This document shows, in pieces, positions 30,707 to 43,065 of a stretch of 64,000 nucleotides of DNA (its first letter is position 1; each line of letters begins with the position of its first letter). A program made the position numbers and the translations under genes. The notes under the pieces are model-generated. The model made no database searches. It worked only from the letters and a program-made list of their open reading frames with translations, and was not told where the DNA came from. The stretch is taken from the NCBI RefSeq assembly GCF_964019385.1, contig NC_088649.1, positions 19,420,118 to 19,484,117 of the forward strand. Reading direction: 5' to 3'. Source of the stretch: Sycon ciliatum. Lineage: Eukaryota; Porifera; Calcarea; Leucosolenida; Sycettidae.

Positions 30707-33700
30707 ACTTCATAGTTCATACTGTTCGTCTTCTTTTTGACATGCTCTCTTTCCATCGTCCTTCGCTTTTGTTTGTTGAGAGCTGTTTTGGCTTTCTCCT
30801 ATACCTCTGGGGGATGCCAAGTGATGGTTTTGAGAGGCTGGTGATTGCTGTGAGCGAGAGTTTGCCGATCGGCGTCGTCCTCGCTATAGCGATGAAAATA
30901 CTAGTTACTGCGCCCCTGGCAGATATCACAACACGTCGGAGCGTCCAGGAGCAAAAGAATCTTGGGTTTTCACTGGAATCTAGTTCCTCCAGCATCGTGT
31001 AGCCCACCGTCGGTTAATGGTGGTCCAGAAAGGTCGAACCTGGTCTTCTGCAGCATCTCTCAGTCCTGCGAGGCACACTGAATACGCCTGTCATGTATTC
31101 TACAAATAAAAATCACGAAGTAGTGGACTTTATAGTGATGAGTCTATCCTGTATGCTGCTGAGACGCAGGAAATGTGACTGGTGTCCGTACACTGGACGC
31201 CAATATCATCCCAGTCTTCTCCTGCAGGATCTGTTTGACATTGACATACCGGTATGCAGTGGGTCGACATTGACCTGGTTTGGCAGCTATCTGCCTGGGT
31301 GGATGTAGCAGGTTTGCATTGGCGCGTCGTCCAGTCCGACATTTTCTTGTAACTGTGGAGTACCGGCAGGGTTTGAGAGGTTGCTTGTGCTGTGAACACA
31401 TCTCTACTGCCTGTCTCGTCCTGGAAGTGCCGTCTCGCCGCTTCCTTGCTCTACAGTCACGCCGTTATTTCGCTTTGTTTCGTGGTGCAGCTCAAAACCT
31501 GCCCAAACAACTGTGAGCTCGCAACATGGTATGGACAAATTGCACCACTCATGCTGGTTAACTAAAACCGGGATAGTCGAGTAAGCGAGTTCACTCCCTG
31601 GGCCATGGCAAGATGTGTTCAGCGCGGGCTATTCCAAGCTCCAAGTGCATAGTCACCGATCGATCCATGCGATGGTGGTTGACCTACAAAGAGCCAAGGT
31701 CTGCGAGTACTACTATTGGATGCTGTCTACATGCAGTCAACAACTTGAAATCAAAAGTACCTCAGTATGCCCCAGAATAGGGCATGTGCATCTATAGCAT
31801 GACACAACAGGGGTTCTGGCGGCACCTGTCAAACAAGCAGTAGCGACTAGTGCCAGCTACCTATTGGAGGCTAGCCGCTACACTCTGTCACTGGAGATAA
31901 TTATTATGTTCACTGTTTAGACTGAGCACAATCAATGATGCCCAATCAATCTGCCCAATGTGTGTTCTGTTCCGCCTAATTATAACGTCCCATGGCATCA
32001 ACCCTACTACACGCACATGTCGTCACTCTAGCATGACTTGTGTTATTATTGTTTATTTTGATTCGCAAGATAAATAGAGCACAATAAACGTTAACTTGAC
32101 CGAAGGATAAAGGCGACTGCAGATAGAGGAACACATCGAGGTACAGGTACCGGCATCAATACAGTATCAGAGAGAAACAAACAAAAATGAGAGGTACGCA
32201 GAAAAAACTCTTGTAAGCCCAAGGGGAAAAGGTTGATGAGGGATGAATGCACTCTCCACGCTCATCTACACTGTTCGTGGAAATGAACGCATACATACAA
32301 TGATATACAACATAGCAATAGCATGCACAGAACCGAACAATTTCATGTTCACACATGCAAGCCCAGACCTGAACATTAGTACCAAAAGCCGATACAGACA
32401 ATATCCCCATACACACAGACGCACACACACACAATGTCCCATGTATGCGCCCGTGGCGAGAAAAGCACGCAAATCTACAAAGGCACTGGATGTGAACCCA
32501 CAAATTTTCTCTTATAGCAACGATAGCAGATCTGATTCTGAATGAAACACACACACACAACACAATCATTGAATGCCCATCCGCAGATGATGGCAGGTCC
32601 TGAAAGAACAGGCAGTGTTCCAGTAATGGGGAACAGAACTTCGAGTGGCGAGTGAGGTATACACACACACACACGTGCGTGCTCGGGCACACACTTAAGT
32701 ATTCAGAAATAGAATCGACATTGTAGTATTCATTGGTTGGGGAATGGAAAGGAAAATAAAACATTGCTGTAGGTTATTGTTGTAAGGAAACTGGGAGCAC
32801 AACAGAAAGGTAAGCAACTTGCTTTGAAGCAAAGAAAGTTATTATTCCACGGATCTCAGAAGGAAGGAACGTTCCAGAATGCTGCACTGGCAACAGGCGG
32901 CCTGCATGTGCGCGGCCCCTGCAGTCGGTCCAGCTGCCGGCCTTGCAGTGCTGAAAAGAATGTGCAGTACAGCATGTCACATAGTATCGCAGCCTGGACA
33001 AATAGGCGCTGGGAAGTCCTAGTTATGTGCTCACCTACACCACGATGCACCAATCTTCTGAGCTACTTTGGCAACAACTTTGTCCACTTGAGACTCCCAT
33101 GGGCTGAGCCAGTTGTTGAGGGCTGCACCAAGGTGGACGGCAATGACCGCTGATGGCAAGGCAATCCATGACACACAGTCACTAGGGCATCGTCAACATG
33201 GCGCTGAGGCTGGATCGATAAAATCAACCTTTAGGCTGTCGCGGGGTTGACAACGAGGCCGCTGTCTCGAAGCTAGTTAGTCAGCCTGGTCACCGCCATT
33301 GACGAACCAGTCAGTGGCGGTAGGTTGTGACAAGTGTGGTGCAATATTGTCATCAAATTCAGTACTTGGGATAAGATGAGTGACAAAGGGAACGTTGTGT
33401 TTGATAATAATTGAAGTGAACAGGGATGATCACAAACCCTGCGCGTACTCCACTGTGAGTTACAAGAAAATTCCGGACTGGACGACGAGAAAACGCAAAC
33501 CTGCTACATCCAACCAGGCAGATACTATTACGATAGCTGCCAAACCAGGTCAATGCCGACCTACTGCATAATGTCAATGTCAAACAGATCCTGCAGGAGA
33601 AGACTGGGGTGTTGGCGTCCAGTCACTGAGTGTACAGACACCAGTCACATTTCCTGTGTCTTTTGCAGCATACAGGCTGAGACTCATCACTGTAGAGTCC

Positions 33701-34112
33701 ACTACTGCATGAGTTTTATTTGTACAATACATGGCAGGCGTACACGGTGTGCCTCGCAGGACTGCGAGGTGCTGCAGAAGACCAGGTTCGACCTTTCTGG
33801 ACCGCCATTCACCGACGGTGGGCTACACGATGCTGGAGGAACTAGATTCCAGTGAAAACCCAAGATTCCTTTGCTCCTGGACGCTCCGACGTGTTGTGAT
33901 ATCTGCCAGGTGCGCAGTAACTAGTATTTTCATCGCTACAGCGAGGACGACGCCGATCGGCAAACTCTCGCTCACAGCCATCACCAGCCTCTCAAAACCA
34001 TCACTTGGCATCCCCCAGAGGTACAGGAGAAAGCTAAAACAGCTCACAACAAACAAAAGCTAAGGACGATGGAAAGAGAGTATGTCAAAAAGAAGACGAA
34101 CAGTATGGAGTT
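30707..34112. mobile_element. Long fold-back element, arms about 680 bp
   Basis: Left arm about 30707-31385 and right arm about 33425-34112 are inverted copies (for example GCCAAGTGATGGTTTTGAGA against its complement near 34000). The 2-kb interior (31386-33424) is not repeated elsewhere in the window and shows no convincing gene. The outer ends are GAACTTCATAGTTCATACTG and CAGTATGGAGTTC. Family unknown. Confidence 0.75.
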
Positions 34113-35022
34113 CAAATGGTTTTGAACACTCGTACCACCAACTATACCACTTTCAATAAATCGTGACGCCATTTTGTTTTAACATGAATATCGCGGATTG
34201 GGACATTCTCCGATTTCTCTTAGAGCACGGAGACGATTGCTCCGTCGAGTCTTCTGATCTCTATTTTCATCCTCAATTCTTCCAGCCGCCGCACTCATTC
34301 TCTCTCAGTTTATCGAAGTTAATTTATTCTGAGGCGATGGAAATGCAAGATAAATCCCTAATTGTACTTCACTTTTATTTGAGTTGGGGTGAACGAAATG
34401 AGATTTGTGGGAAATGACGCCACTTCCCGTGTTAGCCGCTGGTCGTATCATACAGCCCATATAAATATATATAGGCATATTCCATTGCAGGTGATGGGCG
34501 AACGTTCGTGTTGAGATCCGCTGAACTTCCTCGTACTCGTGGAGTCGAATTTGTGGCAGAATTTGCACTGAATTGCAGTCAAATGGTTGTGAATGAAACG
34601 AGATTTGTGGAAAATGACGCCACTTCCCGTGCTAGCCGCTGGTCGTATCATACAGCCCATATTCCATTGCAGGTGATGGGCGAACGTTCGTGTTGAGATC
34701 CGCTGAGCTTCCTCGTACTCGTGGAGTTGAATTTGTGGCAGAAATTGCACTGAATTGCAGTCAAATGGCTGTGAATGAAACGAGATTTGTGGAAAATGAC
34801 GCCACTTCCCGTGTTAGCCGCTGGTCGTATCATACAGCCCATATTCCATTGCAGGTGATGGGCGAACGTTCGTGTTGAGATACGCGGGGCTTCCTCGTAC
34901 TCGTGAATTTATGAATTTGTGTCAGAAATTGCACTGAAATTGCAGTCGAGTGGACTTCTGTGCGTGTGTTGTGAGTGAATCGCAAAGGCTCCCTTCCTTC
35001 AGCATCGTCAAAACGCAACATA

Positions 35023-35742
35023 AGATATCCTTAGCTAAAAAAACGCTAACGTAAACGCAAACCTTTCCGTACTTCGGATCGTTCAAGCTGACTTTTCCCT
35101 TAGCACAAAGTACGTTATAGTTGAGACGAAGTAGTCGTGACAACCATGGCGATATGAATTTTCGTGGAAACAGATGCGGGAAATTCAAAATTTTGAACCA
35201 GGGATTAGTTTGCTGTCGTTCCGAAAGAATACCTTGGCGAGGTCTTTTACTCTGGAATAGCAAAAGCACGGCGAACATGAGTTTTCGCTGTTCCCAGGTC
35301 CTTGGAAACCCTTTCCTAAACGCAGCACCGAAGACTGTAAGGGTTCTCCAGCTCCAGCACGTCTGGGAGAGGCCGATGAATTTCTTCCTCAGGAGTGCCG
35401 CGGAACTGGTCCTTTGTTTCCCAGATGGGATAGAGGGAGAACGGCACGAAGCAGAGGACGCAGAAATTGTCAACTGAAAGGCAAAACTCGCCAAAAAGCT
35501 AAATGTCACAAGAGGAAGCAATCTCGACTCTCGATCTCATCTCGATCTGCACGTCGACGTGCTTTTTATCTCCCGCCAGTTACAAAACAATGCGAGTTTT
35601 TGCATTTTTTGCAGAATTTCCATAACGAACGTCGGCCCGTTGAGCTCTGTAACGTTTTTCCGTTATCCGATAACGTCTTTTGTCACGGCTGGGAGTGAGT
35701 ACCGTAAAAGTTAGCGTTATCGTACTTTTGCTAAGGATGTCT
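35023..35742. mobile_element. TA-associated element with AGAYATCCTTAGC ends
   Basis: Ends AGATATCCTTAGC and GCTAAGGATGTCT, inserted at the TA of AACGCAACATAGAGC, a sequence intact in copy 1. The minus strand has a protein-like frame (about 35521-35023, with KKFIGLSQTCWSWRTLTVFG) that I do not recognise. Confidence 0.75.
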
Positions 35743-36136
35743 ATGGAGCATTATTACGCACTCGTTCCATGATTCATGATATTGCCTGGATTCTTTTAAA
35801 AACAATCAATGTGTGTTCCCTATCTATCTACATTGTACATGGTTGCAGGTCGTTATTTATAAATCTTGATAATTAATTTCAACACTTTTCTACTCGTATA
35901 CTGAGTTCGCGGTGACTTTAGCCGTTTAGGAAACGGAAGGCTCAGCCTCCAGGTTGGCCAGAAAGGTTCTCAGTGAATCTAACCGAAGTCTTGGCGAGTG
36001 TACAAAAGGTAAACCTATCATTTGTACTTCATAACGGAATTGTGCACAAAAATGCGCACGCACGCGCGCGCACACACACAAACACTGTACAAACACACAC
36101 AAAAGTACAAGCACATGTGCACATACACACGCCCCC

Positions 36137-36167
<31 letters not shown>

Positions 36168-36375
36168 ACTCAACTCCCCACCCCCTGTACCATGTGTACT
36201 GAGTCTGACAGACAGACACACAATCATGTTTATGCTTCCTTTGCCACCAGGTTGAATAATGGTGTCAACAACGAGTTGTACAAATATTGGTATTTTAGGA
36301 CTCCCTGCCCTGAACTAAGACGAGCACAGTGCCGTGGATCGAGCAGATCCGGCCGCGCCGGCCTAGCGTGCTTCA

Positions 36376-36903
36376 GGCTGCGTTTACACGGCAATGAAAC
36401 GAAACGAAACGGAACGAAAACGGGCTGGCCTCGAATCGTTTTCAAACCGTTTACACGAGAACGGCAAATCGTTTTGAACCGTTCACACGAAAACGAAAAA
36501 CTGGCGATCAAGCTGGAGTTAGCACGTGCTGGCTTGGCGCAAGACCAGGAAGTTATTATTATTATTATTATTATTAGTTGGAGATGGTTGGAGTTGGTAC
36601 GTGCTGGTGGTCGCAAAGGTCAGGTATTTCCCGCGAAATATAGTCCCGCGCGGAATGGTTTCCATGACCGCGCTCCGTTTCCAATCGTTTTTAGTGTTTT
36701 CACAGTTTACACGAGAACGAAAACGTTATGAAAACGTTTTGAAAACGTTTCAAAACACTTTGAAGTGCGTTCCGTTTAGGTATCGTTTTCGGGCGTTGTC
36801 CTAAAATGATAGAAGAAAACGCAACGATTTCGTACCGTTTAGGTCGTACTTCGTTGTCGTGTAAACGCAAATCGTTTTCAATCGTTGTCGTGTAAACGCA
36901 GCC
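36376..36903. mobile_element. MITE with GGCTGCGTTTACAC ends, 528 bp
   Basis: Ends GGCTGCGTTTACACGGCAAT and GTTGTCGTGTAAACGCAGCC, target duplication TCA (36373-36375, 36904-36906). The empty site is seen at 28131-28140 (CGTGCTTCACTTTC). Same family as 22105. Contains an (ATT)n stretch. Confidence 0.9.
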
Positions 36904-37014
36904 TCACTTTCTGGCCGAGGCAAACATCGTCCGCGGGCGCGCATCCAGTGTCCTCTCCCCGGCTTTTACCACTCCCTGGTTCAGACCAAGACTCAAAAAG
37001 AGTACAGTCATAAA

Positions 37015-37287
37015 CCCCCAGAGTGTGCAACGCCTGATCCAGCTCTGCATAGGGTCTTGCCACTCTTGGTCGAGCGGAATCGGATCTTTGCGTCATAATA
37101 CCGTACACATCTGAGGGGAGCCCGCGGGGAGTCGCGGGTACTCTTGGATCAAAAACAATGGTGCCCTGCCTCGAGACCGGCCTAGCGCTGGTTTTGAGTG
37201 TACGCATGACATCAGAAGATCCGATTCCGCTCGACCAAGACCCTATCATCCTATGCAGAGCTGGGTCGGCGTTGCACACTCTGGGGG
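37015..37287. mobile_element. MITE with CCCCCAGAGTGTGCAACG ends
   Basis: Ends CCCCCAGAGTGTGCAACG and CGTTGCACACTCTGGGGG, with further inverted pairing (TCTGCATAGGGTCTTG). 273 bp. Partial relatives near 15791 and 20625. No clear target duplication. Bases 37288-38100 are unassigned. Confidence 0.7.
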
Positions 37288-38100
37288 GTGAGGTACTCTT
37301 GTTCAGACGTACATGCTAGGCATGGAACCACACAGGGGATGATGCCATAGCTGACACACAGAGTCACACACACACAGCAGATTCGTGTGCACAGATACTA
37401 AATTAGTGGACGTCGTCATCTTCTTCCCGCTGCGCTGATCTCAAGGGTACTATGACGTGCTATTTCGCCTGACGAAAGCACTGAATTGGGGAAAAACCAT
37501 GAAAATCAAACCCGTGCACTTCACTTGCAGAACAGTACATTTGCGGTTCAAACCCCAGTAGAGGTACATTTTTTTTACCCTTTTTCAAGTTTCGAATCTC
37601 GCGGCACTGGCAAAATCAAACACGGGAGCTCTCCAGAGCCAGCGCTCATCTTTTTCTGAATGGCCTGTACACGGATAGTCTCATAATGCCGGCATTCTCC
37701 CCTGGACCTATTCGTAGTCGTCGCATTGCAAAAAGGCTTCTGCGATTCCGCTGTTTGCATAGTTGGACTCACTTTTAAGGCCGATTCTTGATCGGGATTC
37801 ACAGAAGCTTTTTCGCGATGCGACACGCGATGCGACGTGATCTGCGACGGATGCGTGCGAAGCGAACTCGCGAAATACCATTCACAGATAAGAAGTCAGC
37901 GATTCGACGTCTTGCTGATTTGGGTACGTCACCATGACATTCGCGCCGTTTGGTACAACTTGTACAAATTTATTGGACACTCTTGAACCTTTGTACAACT
38001 TTGCTGTAGAAAAGGTCAAAATCGTACGCCAAATCGCTTGTCGCATCCATCGCAAAAGTTGAGCCAAGCTCAACTTCTGCGATGGCCCAGTTGCGGCGAT

Positions 38101-38218
38101 CTACTCACCTCCCACCGCTTAGGAGCTGCATCTGCGCCTTGATCCAAGAGGGTGGTGGCGTTCCTGCGGATGCGGAAAACTGGGCCTTTGGCCGAGTCTC
38201 ACGCGAACCGTGAAATTT
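38101..38218 (+). repeat. Dispersed repeat of about 110 bp, copy 2
   Basis: CTCACCTCCCACCG ... GAGCTGCATCTGCGCCTTG ... GGGTGGTGGCGTTCCTGCGG matches 49098-49206 (minus) and part of 4385-4480. Confidence 0.65.
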
Positions 38219-38264
38219 TTTTTTTTTTTTTTTTTTCCCCTTTAACGTCGCACCACAAACAGGC

Positions 38265-38464
38265 NNNNNNNNNNNNNNNNNNNNNNNNNNNNNNNNNNNN
38301 NNNNNNNNNNNNNNNNNNNNNNNNNNNNNNNNNNNNNNNNNNNNNNNNNNNNNNNNNNNNNNNNNNNNNNNNNNNNNNNNNNNNNNNNNNNNNNNNNNNN
38401 NNNNNNNNNNNNNNNNNNNNNNNNNNNNNNNNNNNNNNNNNNNNNNNNNNNNNNNNNNNNNNNN
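38265..38464. other. Assembly gap, exactly 200 N
   Basis: Exactly 200 N between a T18/CCCC region and a poly-C/CA compound repeat (38474-38503). The true length is unknown. Upstream lectin exons may be missing here. Confidence 0.99.
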
Positions 38465-38607
38465 ACACGCAGACCCCCCCCCCCCCCCCCACACACACAC
38501 ACAACGCCATACACAGAGATACTTACACACATTTGCGGCTTTACCACTAAAACAAGTGCTAATGTGTAGATTGTTTCTTGATTTTCTATTGTGTTCTTTT
38601 GTACCAG

Positions 38608-38982
38608 GTTCACTAAACTGTTACGGTAGAGTATGGAGATGGTATGACTCGAAAACTACTTGGAATGTAGCACAGAAATATTGTGCTTCGAAGCGACTAC
38701 GACTGGCAACTGTGTACAATAGCAATGAATTCACCCACTGTTTGGGAAAGGTACCATTGTTTCGTGCTGTGCCGGACAGGTGGATTGGCCTGAATGATAA
38801 GGACACGGAGGGTGTATATAGATGGGATGCTACTCAGCATACAACCAGACCTGGAAATTGGTGGTGGGCTTGGAATGAGCCAAACAATTATCTTGATGGA
38901 GAAGACTGTATACTGTATCGTGGCGATCGTCGACTGAATGATCACAACTGCAATGTTCACAAAGCCGGATTTGTGTGTGAAG
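38608..38982 (+). CDS. C-type lectin-like domain exon 1
   Basis: A 375-bp symmetric exon, phase 1 to 1. A textbook pyrimidine tract and TACCAG acceptor precede it, and the donor is GAAG|GTAAGA. It encodes one complete CTLD: SLNCYGRVWRWYDSKTTW at the start, WIGLND in the core, EPNNYLDGEDC and LNDHNC around the sugar/Ca2+ site, and GFVCE at the end. EPN with the ND of LND is the calcium-ligand pattern of mannose-type lectins, so calcium-dependent sugar binding is plausible. Phase 1-1 exons are typical of modular extracellular proteins. Neighbouring exons (signal peptide, membrane anchor) are not seen; the gap is 140 bp upstream. Confidence 0.9.
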
Positions 38983-39002
38983 GTAAGATAAGATGTACAC
39001 TA

Positions 39003-42000
39003 TAGTCCGTTTAACAAAGATTTACAATCAGGTTTTGGTCTTAAAAAGTATGAAGATGAGGGAAATTTGGCCAACAAAGTACATAAAAGGGCTTGTTAGG
39101 GCACGGCAAATTGTTCTGTGAAGATTTCGGAACAATTGAACCAGCGGTTAAGGGGGCAGCCTACCCATAAATTTCATATGGCATTCAATTGACCGTAACT
39201 TTGGTGTTTCTCAATGGATTTGAGTGAAATTTTGACCACACACTCATGCCACTATGCTGGCCCTCACGACATGATTTACAAGTTCTTGCGCCTCACTGAC
39301 AGGCTTTCCAGGCCGGAAAAACTCAAATTTCCGGCATAGTGCCACGGTGTGCGAGCCACCCAGGAGCCAAACAAAAGCATTTACAATTTTTCACATTTTC
39401 GTGCTCATTCTGTTTGTGCGCGGGACTCGAACCTAGAACAAGTCCAGAAGCAGCCATGGGTGATGGGGTAGGGCCCATCAACGAGGCCCTGGAATCTGTC
39501 ACAACGGAACGAGTGGGCGTTTTCTCACACACTCCCACAGACCCAAGTCAATTTTTGAATTTTTTTAGGTTTAGCACGTGCTACGAGGTCGTACCTTTGA
39601 TACAACATCCAGTGCTGGGACCTCCACAGCAAGCCATTTCCACAGCGCTGCACACCAAATCCAGGATACCCTCAGAAACCGGCAAAGACTACCACTCACG
39701 TTTCACTACTGCCTAGTACTGAATCCTACCTGACTTCTTGACACGACTCAAACTTGCCAAAGTCACTAAATCAACGTCAACTACAATAATCAAGCCACAT
39801 ATCTGCAACGTCACAAGGGTGCTGGCAAAAGTCCTGCTGCACAGCGGCGGGCTTTGCCCGCCGCCGTGCAGCCCAATACGTGGCTCAAAAACCTGTTTTT
39901 TTGGACTTGGAGCAAAATTCTGCACACTTTCACGTGTTTCCATGATACGACAAGTTGCGCACGGTCTGCTCACATTCAAATACAGTGCTGCCAACAAATG
40001 ACAGCGTGCAACAAAAAAATCTTTCCTTGCAAGGGCACATTTTCGGCCATAACTCTTGAACGGCCGGTCAGATCGGGACACAATTTTCAGAGAATTTGCA
40101 GCTATTCATGCTCTTTCAACTGACGTAGCACTCAATATGAATTTACAAATTCGATTTTTCAGCGAATTTTTGGGTAGTCTGCCACCTTAATTTTTTTTCA
40201 GCGAATTTTTGGGTAGTCTGCCACCTTAATTTTTTTCAGCGAATTTTGGGTAGTCTGCCACCTTAATTTTTTTTCAGCGAATTTTTGGGTAGTCTGCCAC
40301 CTTAGGTAGTCTGCCACCTTAGGTGGCAGACTAGGTGGCAGACTACCCAAAAATTCGCTGAAAAATCGAATTTGTAAATTCATATTGAGTGCTACGTCAG
40401 TTGAAAGAGCATGAATAGCTGCAAATTCTCTGAAAATTGTGTCCCGATCTGACCGGCCGTTCAAGAGTTATGGCCGAAAATGTGCCCTTGCAAGGAAAGA
40501 TTTTTTTGTTGCACGCTGTCATTTGTTGGCAGCACTGTATTTGAATGTGAGCAGACCGTGCGCAACTTGTCGTATCATGGAAACATGTGAAAGTGTGCAG
40601 AATTTTGCTCCAAGTCCAAAAAATCAGGTTTTTGAGCCACGTATTGGGCTGCACGGCGGCGGGCGAAGCCCGCCGCCGTGCAGCAGGACTTTTGCCAGCA
40701 CCCTCGTGACGTTGCAGATGTGTGGCTTGATTATTGTAATTGACGTTGATTTAGTGACTTTGGCAAGTATGAGTCGTGTCAAGAAGTCAGGTAGGATTCA
40801 GTACTAGGCAGTAGTGAAACGTGAGTGGTAGTCTTTGCCGGTTTCTGAGGGTATCCTGGATTTGGTGTGCAGCGCTGTGGAAATGGCTTGCTGTGGAGGT
40901 CCCAGCACTGGATGTTGTATCAAAGGTACGACCTCGTAGCACGTGCTAAACCTAAAAAAATTCAAAAATTGACTTGGGTCTGTGGGAGTGTGTGAGAGAA
41001 CGCCCACTCGTCCCGTTGTGACAGATTCCAGGGCCTCGTTGAGGGGCCCTACCCCATCACCCATGGCTGCTTCTGGACTTGTTCTAGGTTTGAGTCCCGC
41101 GCACGAGCAGAATGAGCACGAAAATGTGAAAAAATTGTAAATGCATTTGTTTGGCTCCTGGGTGGCTCGCACACCGTGGCACTATGCCGGAAATTTGAGT
41201 TTTTCCGGCCTGGAAAGCCTGTCAGTGAGGCGCAAGAACTTGTAAATCATGTCGTGAGGGCCAGCATAGTGGCAGGAGTGTGTGGTCAAAATTTCACTCA
41301 AATCCAAAGTTACGGTGAATTGAATGCCATATGAAATTTATGGGTAGGCTGCCCCCTTAAGGAGTTAAAATTTCGGCCAGGTTTCGGGCCTTTTCCCATG
41401 GTTTACAATTTTTCCTGGAAGCCAGTATCGATTTTTCATCAAAACCCACGATTTATCTCTTCCTTTTTGGCCTTGTGGTTATGAATGCTGTCTGCTGACC
41501 ATGAAGTTGTGAGTTCAAATCCCAACAAATCTTCAAGTCAAACATTTTTTTCTTCATTTTTTCATTGTTTTGGTGATCACGCTGGTACAAGACAAAGAAG
41601 GTGGCTGCGCCAAACGACTTGTTGCTGTTTCCTGCCGAACTGACTGACACTTGACTGGCTCACGCCATGTGAAGCTGTGAACACACACAACACTGAAACG
41701 GTGTGAGTGAACGCGGAAGTCAGTGCGCTGTAGCTGCGTGTTGTTGAATACACCAGCACATCGATCGATCAATTTCTTTTTGAGAATTATTTTAGTATTT
41801 CAAGATCGCCAATTTATTTGAATTTAGGAGTCAACGCCGTCTTCTATCAGCTTTCACAGGCGCCTGCTTTTCTCAAGATGTTGTCGAAGTCACACGGATA
41901 GCTTTGCCAAGTCATGGCCTTGGGAATGAGTCTGTGTCGATGCCGTTTTCGTCACATCGTGAGAGTAAATTTCATCCGCGGCAGCTCAAAGAATCTATTT

Positions 42001-42283
42001 GGTCACAAAACGAATTGGGAAGCATCCCGCTCGTCAAAATTTACCACACTTTCGACATGTCCTCTCTGACTGTCGACTCCATATCAATACGAGGAAGAAC
42101 TCGTTTGTTGTAAACCAGACGTACATGTACAGACATCAGTGAGTTGACATTTTTCCTGCTTTCGCGCGGAATATTTCTTCGAGTTCACAGTGAGTTTTTC
42201 CAGGCAGCGCTAGAGCGCTCATACGGTAAGACGGCAAACTCCCCGGGCGATCGCCAGAATTGCAAATCTTTTTGAAATGGACT
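39003..42283. mobile_element. Tc1/mariner-like TA element, copy 2, interrupted
   Basis: Starts TAGTCCGTTTAACAAAGATT and ends AATCTTTTTGAAATGGACTA. The outer parts align with 27088-28128, and a 2205-bp palindrome (39152-41356) is inserted. It begins only 20 bases inside the lectin intron. Confidence 0.8.
39152..41356. mobile_element. TTAA palindrome, family iii, 2.2 kb
   Basis: Ends GGGGGCAGCCTACCCATAAA and its complement, flanked by TTAA (39148-39151, 41357-41360). Copy 1 of the host element keeps the empty site (CCGTTAAGGAGTT at about 27230). The arms are near-perfect over 1 kb each, so every frame appears twice in mirror image. Each arm holds a GC-rich hairpin (GGCGGGCTTTGCCCGCC, about 39846-39862). 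The centre (40158-40345) is a tandem repeat resembling the element's own end (GGGTAGTCTGCCACCTTAA). Confidence 0.92.
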
Positions 42284-42833
42284 AGGCTTTCCCCAAATCG
42301 GCCGGCTCAAAATTCGCCGAAAAGAGAGATTTATCGAAAAATCGCTAAGCTTTTCGCCGATATTGGAGGGTTCCTTTGAGAATCGCCGAAAATCTACCAA
42401 ATGTTGTTGCAAAGTGCGTTTACGAACAAACGATGTGCTGCAATCATGACTGCTCCAGCTTCTTACTTCAGTACTTGTAGTACTAGTGGTTTGAGGTCGT
42501 GTGACTCGTGTCCTTTGACCTACTCTCACATCTCTCAAACAAACATTAGCCATTAGGAAGATCGTTTCTAGTAAAATGCTACACAACAACGGTTACAGTA
42601 TACAGGGGCGAACATAGGGCGGTTCCCGGGATGCCCGGGAACCAGTAAAGAAATTCGATGTGGGTACGGAGAATGCTTTTATCCTGGCCCAGCTGCAGCG
42701 TGCAGTGCACTAGTGCATACATGCCTACAAATAAAGGCAGGTGTAAAAGTGCTGCTGCCGTGCTGGCACTGTTGGGGCATTTTTGTGACACAGCGTAGAT
42801 CTACTGAACTGGGTGCAACAAAGTCTCTACATA

Positions 42834-43013
42834 CCGTATTTTTCGGAGTATAGTGCGCACCTTTGTATAACGCGCACCCCCAATCTTCATTGGGGTGCGC
42901 ACTTTAATCTTCATTGAAGTACATGCATTTCATATTCGGAGCATAGTGCGCACCTGCGATTTAGGGCCTAAAATAGCACATCTAAAGTGCGCACTATACT
43001 CCGGAAAATACGG
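42834..43013. mobile_element. MITE, CCGTATTTTTCGGAGTATA ends
   Basis: Inverted ends CCGTATTTTTCGGAGTATAG and CTATACTCCGGAAAATACGG between TA dinucleotides; repeated GTGCGCACT blocks inside. 180 bp. Confidence 0.85.
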
Positions 43014-43065
43014 TAGGCCTACGAGTTTCATCGACTCCTCGATCTCAGAGTCATTTCCTTTGCAG

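Larger units (their letters stand above)
34197..36979 (+). mobile_element. CCAGGGAG-terminus element, copy 3
   Basis: Same order as copy 1: 182-bp array (about 34430-34920), CA/C-run compound (36060-36170), right terminus CTCCCTGG at 36979. The left end is cut (it starts at ATTGGGACATTCTCC). It carries two insertions not seen in copy 1 (35023-35742 and 36376-36903) and lacks the 27088 insertion. Confidence 0.8.

Noticed and set aside
32156..32764. 202-codon minus frame inside the 3.4-kb fold-back
   Set aside because: Cys-rich low-information translation over short CA-rich DNA, no splice or domain support.
39410..39435. B-box-like GGACTCGAACC in the palindrome arm as SINE evidence
   Set aside because: No A box at the right distance, and the other arm has a diverged version (GTTTGAGTCCC).
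39713..40807. A pair of 122-residue frames that look like duplicated genes
   Set aside because: They are mirror images in the two arms of the TTAA palindrome, with no recognisable domain.
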